64,000 nt of DNA, taken from the NCBI GenBank assembly GCA_036426205.1, contig CM071568.1, positions 119,419,745 to 119,483,744 on the forward strand, read 5' to 3'. Origin of the DNA: Ascaphus truei. Its lineage: Eukaryota > Chordata > Amphibia > Anura > Ascaphidae. Under the pieces are notes generated by a model. It was given only the letters and a program-made list of their open reading frames with translations. It was not told the DNA's origin and ran no database searches. Below, piece by piece: positions 58,010-64,000 of the stretch. The position numbers and the translations under genes are program-made. Every line of letters starts with the position of its first letter. Position 1 is the stretch's first letter.

Positions 58010-60230
58010 TTGGGGTCGATTCACTAAGCTCCGATAAGTGGCTTTAAGAGCGCAAGTGGCTTTAAGCCCGATAAACGCTGCAGTGCGATTCACTAAGCAG
58101 TGATAAATGCCCTTTATCGCTCTTAAAAGGGCTTTTTTCAGCCCTCGGCGCAAAATGCGCACGATCAGGCTATTGCGCTGATTTTTGCCAGTACTTGAGA
58201 TTCACTAAGCAGCGCTAAGTGAAACGACCTTAAAAAACGCGCCTGACAAACGCGCCAGCTAAAGGCAGGCGCAAAAGGAGCTGGACTTAGAAAAAAAATC
58301 TTTGTTTACCTTTTTGCAGGCACACCATCCATACAACAGGCCCGAGGATGTCCCCGGCTGACCCGTGGGGGTCCCGGGTGATCCCCGTAGGACTACGGGG
58401 GTCCCCTTAGGCTTCCGGGGGTGGCTGGGGGTCCCCGCGGGCATCCAGGGGTCCCCGCATGCTTGCAGTACCAATGGTGTGCCCTAAGAAAATACTATAA
58501 AAAAAATACCCCCCCCCCCCTAACACATACACTACAGTAATGGGCAAAATTACTATTATCCACATATGGATAATAATGCATTTGCCCATTAAATATACAT
58601 TAATCACAATAAATAAAATAAATACATTTTGTACTCACCCTTGTCCTCCCGAGTAAGTGGTGAGTGAGTGGTGAGTGAGGGTGGGTTAACCCCTTAATGA
58701 CTGTAGCAGTTAATAACCGCTAAGGTGATTAAGGGGTTAGGGGACATTAGATTGGCTCTTTATATTCTTGTGTATATTTTTCAGCACCGGAGGGCTGTGC
58801 TTCATTTGCCTTTAAGATGACGTCATCCAAACAAACATAGCCGGCCTCACATGGTACAGTACACATGCCAATAAGAATTGGGATTGAGTTCCCACGCACG
58901 TACCATGTGAGGCCGGCCATGTTTGTTTGGATGACATCATCTTAAAGGCAAATGAAGCACAGCCATTCTGATTGGCTGGCGTCATTGCCTTTAAATAACG
59001 TCATCAATTTTTTTTCCCTGGCAAAATCACATGGTTTTCACGGCCCAATCAGGACCGTGGGAACCATATGATGAAAATGTGACGTCATAGGCCTATAAAT
59101 GCCTATGTCGTCTCATTTTGAAGCCAGACACCGAGGAAGAAGGACCTCCTGAACAAGAAGAAGACCAGGGCGTGGCAGATGAAGATAAAAAGACCCGGAA
59201 GAAGGCAGAAGAAGACACAGATGAAGACGGAGAAGATACAGATGAAGACCCCCGCAATGGATTACAAATAGAAGAAAGAAGACACAGACACTTTTGGATT
59301 GTAATGGTTTATTTTTTTTATGGTTACCTGGTTCCTGTTGTTGGATTATTTCTTCGACACATCCGGTTCAACGGGATTCGGGGTGAATCGTTCATCTAAT
59401 GGTAAGTAAACCAAAGAAATGTATATTATTTTACTTTTACAGGTTTTTTTGCATTTTTTTAATGTCATCCATTTTTTTTGGTATGTCCATTTATTGGCCC
59501 TGAATTTATGTCTGTCACTGGACATACATACGTACAGGAACAGTCACTGGATGTATTGTATGTTTATTTTTAATGTTATTTAAAAAAAATGTATGCTCTT
59601 TTATTACACCTGTATGTATGTATGTAAACTATAGATGGACATACATACAGGTATTATAAAAACTTGTTTGCATAATGTTTGCTTGCCTTGTTTTCATTTT
59701 TTTTTTTATTGTAATTTGCTGCTTTGTGTAAAAATGTGTTTGTAATGTACATGTTATTTTTTCTAAGGTTAATTTAAAGGCTGTTTGCAATACATTATTT
59801 AATTGGCTTATTTTTGGAAGTTAGATTTAGTCACATGGTGGTTACTTTGAAATAGATTATTTTTCAGAATGGTTTGTTTTTAGGATTTGAACTGTGTAAT
59901 TGATTTTGATTGTAATTGACTTGCGATTGGATTAATTAATTGATGGTAATTTAATTCTGTTGATTTGCTTTGTTTGTATTTAATGATTGGTTTGTACAGT
60001 ATCTTGTTTGGAATAGTTTATTTGATTTTGACCATTGCTTGGCAAAGTATACATGATGTACAGATTAATTGTATCATGTACACATCGTCAAATTGATTGT
60101 TTTAATTTGCATTTCTTAGATATTGATTTGGCTTGGTGCTGTTTGATATTTGGAGATATTTGTATTTCGGCATGTATATCCTTAACCATTTCTTTGTATA
60201 TTGGTTAATCATGTATATATATATATATAT
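58010..60230. mobile_element. Nested-palindrome element, third copy, internally deleted
   Basis: Begins near GGGGTCGATTCACTAAGCTC. It holds GTCCCCG-rich minisatellite (58,325-58,470), TATTATCCACATATGGATAATA, the AGC(A/G)GTTA hairpin (58,683-58,740) and then a central palindrome (58,800-58,955: CATGTGAGGCCGGCCATGTT type). The right arm runs from 59,100 to the TA repeat at 60,211-60,230, where the PLE begins. The left arm is shortened: the acceptor-like TTTTTCAG at 58,783 is joined directly to the centre. The arm sequence 59,640-60,200 corresponds to the segment missing from the right arm of the first copy. Confidence 0.7.
59118..59399 (+). other. Exon-like acidic ORF in right arm
   Basis: A 93-codon frame reads MKPDTEEEGPPEQEEDQGVA, then Lys/Glu/Asp repeats (EDTDEDGEDTDEDP) and a hydrophobic stretch (FWIVMVYFFYGYLVPVVGLF). 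It is followed by a donor-like GTAAGT at 59,401. The first copy keeps KPDAEEEGPPLKKEDQGVA at 18,163-18,220 before a stop, so the acidic start is partly conserved. The hydrophobic part lies in A/T-rich sequence. Coding is possible but unproven. Confidence 0.3.
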
Positions 60231-60463
60231 AACAAGAGAAAAAATATTAGCGCCAACCTATCACTATATAATATCTCTATATAAATAAAAGGTGATTGTA
60301 AAAATAAAAGTAAAAATAATACAGATAAGAATAAAAAAACCTATGCTAAGTGCAGTGGATAGAATAAAAATTAATGTATTAAACTAATAAAATGCATAAA
60401 AAATATACATAAAAAAAATATATAAAAAAAGAAAATGTCTAGAAAAATATATATAAAAAATAC
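60231..60463. repeat. PLE inverted arm, left
   Basis: Begins AACAAGAGAAAAAATATTAG and is matched almost perfectly, inverted, at 60,750-60,985 (about 235 bp). The spacer of about 290 bp contains GCGCCTGTTTTTTCTGTGTT. The arm is AT-rich. Confidence 0.92.
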
Positions 60464-60749
60464 ATAGAGGGGCTATTGTGGCAAGACACCACGGACATCA
60501 CACCGAAGTCCTCCTCTTTGGGATCCTGCGTCTGAACGGGCTGAGTTGTACTCAAAAATGCATTTTATTCAGCTCTATTTGTGAGTGTGTATTTTTATCC
60601 CTTATTTCATAAATGTATTGTTATACAATTTTACGCTATGAGTGCGCCTGTTTTTTCTGTGTTTTTGTAGATATCCTCAAGGAAGTGGTGTTCCTTTCAT
60701 TCGGGCTGCAGAGACTCTTTTGGATAGCAATTGGAATATCTTGGGATTT

Positions 60750-60985
60750 GTATATATTTTTTATATATATTTTTCTGGACATTTTCTTTTATTATATATT
60801 TTTTTTATGTATATTTTTTATGCATTTTATTAGTTTAATACATTAATTTTTATTCTATCCACTGTGCTTAGCTTAGGTTTTTTATTCTTATCTGTATTAT
60901 TTTTACTTTTATTTTTACAATCACCTTTTATTTATATAGAGATATTATATAGTGATAGGTTGGCGCTAATATTTTTTCTCTTGTT
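60750..60985. repeat. PLE inverted arm, right
   Basis: Inverted partner of 60,231-60,463. It ends TTTTTTCTCTTGTT, after which the ORF-bearing part of the element begins. Confidence 0.92.
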
Positions 60986-61073
60986 GTGTTATCTGTATAC
61001 TTTTTATTGGCTGCCCCTGCTCTGTATAATCTATCTCTATATATTGTATAGCTAGTACTATTATATATTCACC

Positions 61074-61898
61074 ATGATGAAAAATTGTGAAGAAAGACTA
61101 GCTAGAAGACAGAGGATTACATTTAATGTAGATGTCATACCGGTTTCTGAAAAAGAGAATGATGTTGATTTGAAAAACAATTTTGATGTATTGGAAAAAT
61201 TGACCAAGAATGAAATGCGTCATTGGTTAGACTTGCTTTCTCTACAAAATTATTTAGAGAAAAACATTATTCCTAGAGGGCTTAGAATTTCTAAGAAACC
61301 AACTTTTGAAACAGATAATGAATTTTCCAGAAATTGGAATGAGGCACTGGAAACTTGCTCAGTCTCTTTAATTAAAATGTTAATCACATATAGAAAGGAC
61401 AAATTAAAGACTCTGAAAAAAGAGATTGAGGAGATCCAGTGTTCCATTAAACCTTTTGAACATTCAGAGGAATTTGTAGAATTAGATGAGGCTGTAAACA
61501 AAAGGGTTATTAAATTTGAAGATGAAATAGTGGAGAGAAAGAGAAATAAATATGCAAGAGACAAGGATGATTACGCAAATGACAGAGTGAGGGACTGGAG
61601 AAAAAAAGGTGACTATTATAAATCTGGCAATTATGGGAAATCCAATAGATCTAAGTATAGAAGTAACAGCAGGGATTATAATAGATATAGATCAAGATCA
61701 TATGAAAAGATTACGAAAACAAGTTCTCAGGATAATTCTAAATCTAAGTCCATTCCTGGAGAAAAAGCTATGGCAAGATCTAAAGATCATTCACCTGAAC
61801 CCACAGTTTCTGTCATTAACTGTCCAGTCTCTAATAAATTTTCTCCACTGCGTAATCTAGAATTAGTATCTACTAATAGTGACCTACAGTATCTATGA
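61074..61898 (+). CDS. PLE upstream ORF, basic coiled-coil protein
   Basis: A 274-codon frame (MMKNCEERLARRQRITFNV) with no known enzyme motif. Residues about 40-165 are Lys/Glu-rich helices (KLKTLKKEIEEIQCSIKPF). Residues about 175-245 are Arg/Ser/Tyr-rich (KSNRSKYRSNSRDYNRYRSR), suggesting nucleic-acid binding. Position and composition fit the gag-like N-terminal part of PLE proteins. Its TGA stop (61,896-61,898) overlaps the next ATG (61,895) as ATGA. It is either a separate ORF or the front of one ancestral ORF that has been shifted. Confidence 0.6.
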   Translation: MMKNCEERLARRQRITFNVDVIPVSEKENDVDLKNNFDVLEKLTKNEMRHWLDLLSLQNYLEKNIIPRGLRISKKPTFETDNEFSRNWNEALETCSVSLIKMLITYRKDKLKTLKKEIEEIQCSIKPFEHSEEFVELDEAVNKRVIKFEDEIVERKRNKYARDKDDYANDRVRDWRKKGDYYKSGNYGKSNRSKYRSNSRDYNRYRSRSYEKITKTSSQDNSKSKSIPGEKAMARSKDHSPEPTVSVINCPVSNKFSPLRNLELVSTNSDLQYL

Positions 61899-62152
61899 TA
61901 AGTCAAAATGAAGGAGCAAAACCAAAAACTAGGTCGAATCTGGAACCAGTAGATTTTTCACCTAAAAATAAAACATCTCCTTCTGTTATTTCTTTTTTAG
62001 AGAAAGGATACCAACACCCGCCCATCGACAAAGGGAGGAAATATCCCCTATGGGACAAACAGGAGTCAGCCCAGAATTCCCAAAGGAGAAAAAGAGATTC
62101 AGAGGGATCAGAGGAGGAAAAAAGAGACAAAGAAAGAAGGAGAAGAGACTAA
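61895..62152 (+). CDS. PLE small middle ORF
   Basis: 85 codons, MISQNEGAKPKTRSNLEP and then FLEKGYQHPPIDKGRKYPLW, ending in a highly charged tail (EEKRDKERRRRD). No domain recognised. It lies in a third frame, between the upstream ORF and the RT frame, overlapping the former by 4 nt and the latter by 1 nt (TAATG). The RT frame is itself open upstream to about 61,969, so a frameshift near 62,090-62,150 within one ancestral ORF is an equally good reading. Confidence 0.45.
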   Translation: MISQNEGAKPKTRSNLEPVDFSPKNKTSPSVISFLEKGYQHPPIDKGRKYPLWDKQESAQNSQRRKRDSEGSEEEKRDKERRRRD

Positions 62153-64000
62153 TGGTGGCCGCGCCAGTGAAGTATGGTATCTATAATTTATCCACACATG
62201 AACTTACACCCTATCATATCTCATTGCTAGCAAAAGGTCTCTCGTTTTCACCTAGCAGTTTACCCAATCAATTTGAGCTGTTTGTGGATCTTAACAGGTT
62301 CATACGCAAGCTCACCCTGATGAGACATTTTTCATCTAAAAATAGAGAGTCAGTAGACAGTATAGATACGAACTTTAATACACAGGAACAAGTATGCATT
62401 CGTGCACTTACCTCCATTCTTGCAGAGAATGACATTATAGAGAATTTTTCTACTAGTACACAAATCAATCATATGTGTGATTCAATTTTACCACACAACT
62501 TTACTACCCATTCTGAACCTGACTTGACTGGGAGGCCGATAATTGATCAGGCGTCCCAGCCCAGCCTCCTGAACCATTGTGGGGAATCTTCCCAGCAGTT
62601 GGTTCGGGATTCGGATCTGGCCCTGGACTTCAAGCACTCACCCTTTCATCCTGTTTCAACTTATTTTCCCTACCATTCTAAGGGGAACTTCATTGATACC
62701 TTCTACACCATTGTTCTGAAGGACCTTGAACAGCTATGTCAGAATAATACTCATCTGACACACAGGAATCTGAGCAGGGGGGAAGAATTGGCTTTGAAAA
62801 ACCTTAAATATAACACCAATATTGTTGTAAGACAAGCTGACAAAGGAGGGGCTATCGTCTTGCAGGATAGACAGGACTATGTATCCGAAGCGGCCCGCCT
62901 CTTAATGGACAGCTCATCCTATCGTATACTGGATCAAGATCCAGTTGTAGATTTTCAGTTGGCCTATCAAACACTCATTCACGATGCACTTAGTATGGGT
63001 ATTATCACTAAAGTAGAGAGCACTTTTTTGTTTATTAGACACCCCAGAACACCTGTTTTTTATCATTTGCCCAAACTGCACAAAGACACTACACATCCCC
63101 CTGGTAGACCCATCATCTCGGGGGTGGGATCAATGACGTCGAACGTGTCCCAATATGTCGATTATTTCCTTCAACCGTATGTGAAATTGTTACCATCTTA
63201 CATTAAGGACACGTTGCACGTCATTGACTCCACCTCTGAGATCACTTGGAAAGACACATTTTGTTGGGCTACATGTGATGTATGTTCTCTTTACACCTGC
63301 ATAGATCACATTAAGGGCCTAGAAACCATTAATCATTTTCTATCAGATTCAAATTTACACGTGTCACAAAAAGATTTTATTTTATCCTGTATTAGGTTTA
63401 TTTTGACACATAACTATTTCACTTTTGATGGTATTTTTTATTTGCAGACCTGTGGAAAGGCCATGGGTACCAGATTTGCTCCCAGTTATGCGAACCTCTT
63501 CATGGGGTTGTGGGAGAACCTCCATGTTTGGGGCAATGCACGGCTGGTGGCTGGTCTTGTATTCTATGGTCGTTTCATAGATGACAGTATTATCATTTGG
63601 GATGGTGATAAGGGCCAACTGAAAGATATACTGGAATCATTAAATGATAACAACATGGGGCTTAAATTTACCCACACCATACATCCAGATACGGTGGTAT
63701 TTCTAGATCTTGAGCTGTTCATTGATAGGTCGGACATGAGGATACATAGTAAAACACACTTTAAACCTGTCTCCACCAATGGGTACCTGCAATACGGTAG
63801 CAACCACTACAAAAAGTGGTTGAACAACATCCCCAGAAGCCAATTCTTTAGGATTCGCCGTAATTGTTCCCTCAACTCGGATTTCTGTGATCAAGGAGAG
63901 ACCTTAATTAATAAGTTTCTCCAAAAGGGGTATGATGGAACGGTGGTGCAGAGGGCGTTTGATGACGCTCAAAGTATTGATAGGAGTGCTCTACTCAAGA
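62152..64000 (+). CDS. PLE reverse transcriptase, open to window end (partial)
   Basis: A 616-codon open frame without a stop. The N-terminal region has the PLE phrase YNLSTHELTPYHISLLAKGL and onward FVDLNRFIRKLTL. Next come VVRQADKGGAIVLQD, FYHLPKLHKD and GRPIISGVGSMTS. Catalytic motif A is ATCDVCSLYT (Asp near residue 376), motif B is CGKAMGTRFAPSYANLFMG (from about 434), motif C is YGRFIDDSIIIW (Asp-Asp at 477-478) and motif D is FLDLELF. These match Penelope-type RTs, which are related to telomerase. No lesion is seen in this part, so the RT may be functional. The C-terminal GIY-YIG domain would lie downstream of the window. Confidence 0.9.
   Translation, partial: MVAAPVKYGIYNLSTHELTPYHISLLAKGLSFSPSSLPNQFELFVDLNRFIRKLTLMRHFSSKNRESVDSIDTNFNTQEQVCIRALTSILAENDIIENFSTSTQINHMCDSILPHNFTTHSEPDLTGRPIIDQASQPSLLNHCGESSQQLVRDSDLALDFKHSPFHPVSTYFPYHSKGNFIDTFYTIVLKDLEQLCQNNTHLTHRNLSRGEELALKNLKYNTNIVVRQADKGGAIVLQDRQDYVSEAARLLMDSSSYRILDQDPVVDFQLAYQTLIHDALSMGIITKVESTFLFIRHPRTPVFYHLPKLHKDTTHPPGRPIISGVGSMTSNVSQYVDYFLQPYVKLLPSYIKDTLHVIDSTSEITWKDTFCWATCDVCSLYTCIDHIKGLETINHFLSDSNLHVSQKDFILSCIRFILTHNYFTFDGIFYLQTCGKAMGTRFAPSYANLFMGLWENLHVWGNARLVAGLVFYGRFIDDSIIIWDGDKGQLKDILESLNDNNMGLKFTHTIHPDTVVFLDLELFIDRSDMRIHSKTHFKPVSTNGYLQYGSNHYKKWLNNIPRSQFFRIRRNCSLNSDFCDQGETLINKFLQKGYDGTVVQRAFDDAQSIDRSALLK

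Larger units (their letters stand above)
60231..64000 (+). mobile_element. Penelope-like element, RT-bearing, runs past window end
   Basis: Starts at the end of a (TA)n run inside the palindromic element. The first 755 bp form an inverted repeat (60,231-60,463 versus 60,750-60,985). ORFs at 61,074, 61,895 and 62,152 follow. The GIY-YIG end lies beyond the window. PLEs often carry a partial copy of their terminal repeat in inverted orientation, which fits. Confidence 0.85.

Noticed and set aside
1..64000. Endogenous retrovirus or LTR retrotransposon
   Set aside because: No integrase, protease, envelope-like frame, primer-binding site or paired direct LTRs were found. All RT motifs belong to L1-type LINEs or a Penelope-like element, and the RTE fragment is endonuclease only.
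1..64000. tRNA, rRNA or snRNA genes
   Set aside because: No cloverleaf with A and B boxes and no rRNA-like stretches were recognised by eye; a covariance-model scan would be decisive.

Overview
The window reads as an intergenic or intronic stretch of a vertebrate nuclear genome, most likely a frog or other amphibian. I found no complete host gene, no RNA polymerase III gene and nothing prokaryotic. What dominates is nested transposable elements: three full-length L1-superfamily (Tx1-like) LINE insertions, several Penelope-like elements (PLEs) with GIY-YIG or RT domains and hammerhead-like motifs, an RTE-type LINE fragment, L2/MIR-like tails, and many foldback (palindromic) DNA elements. Amphibian origin is inferred from this mix and is not proven.

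Layout. 0-15.3 kb: AT-rich DNA with tandem repeats (297-bp and 118-bp units), two degraded coding remnants, small foldback elements, an RTE endonuclease fragment and (ATC)n. 15.3-20.1 kb: a 4.78-kb element built of nested palindromes, with PIF/Harbinger-like ends (imperfect TIR beginning GGG, 3-bp TAA duplication). 21.0-27.9 kb: L1 copy 1 (+), bounded by a 16-bp target-site duplication (TSD), with ORF1 decayed and ORF2 carrying only two lesions. 30.9-39.0 kb: L1 copy 3 (-), 13-bp TSD, intact 356-codon ORF1; its RT region is replaced by a PLE (31.85-34.02 kb) and its inter-ORF spacer holds a 1.1-kb inverted-repeat insertion. 39.6-41.7 kb: a PLE-like inverted-repeat remnant. 42.9-53.2 kb: a second copy of the palindromic element, split by L1 copy 2 (45.3-52.3 kb, 12-bp TSD). 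54.9-56.9 kb: a pyrimidine-rich array. 58.0-60.2 kb: a third palindromic element, into which a PLE (60.23 kb to beyond the window end) has inserted. That PLE carries an inverted repeat, two small ORFs and an open RT frame.

Nesting order is readable. The palindromic elements predate L1 copy 2 and the last PLE; L1 copy 3 predates the PLE and the 1.1-kb insertion inside it. The most interesting features are: (i) conserved promoter-like motifs (CRE, YY1-like, ETS-like) and a polypyrimidine-AG just before ORF2 in the unusually long (about 1.6-1.8 kb) inter-ORF spacer of all three L1 copies; (ii) the nested-palindrome family with exon-like segments conserved between copies; (iii) the repeated inverted-arm architecture and hammerhead-like motifs of the PLEs; (iv) the last PLE's three successive reading frames joined by ATGA and TAATG overlaps.
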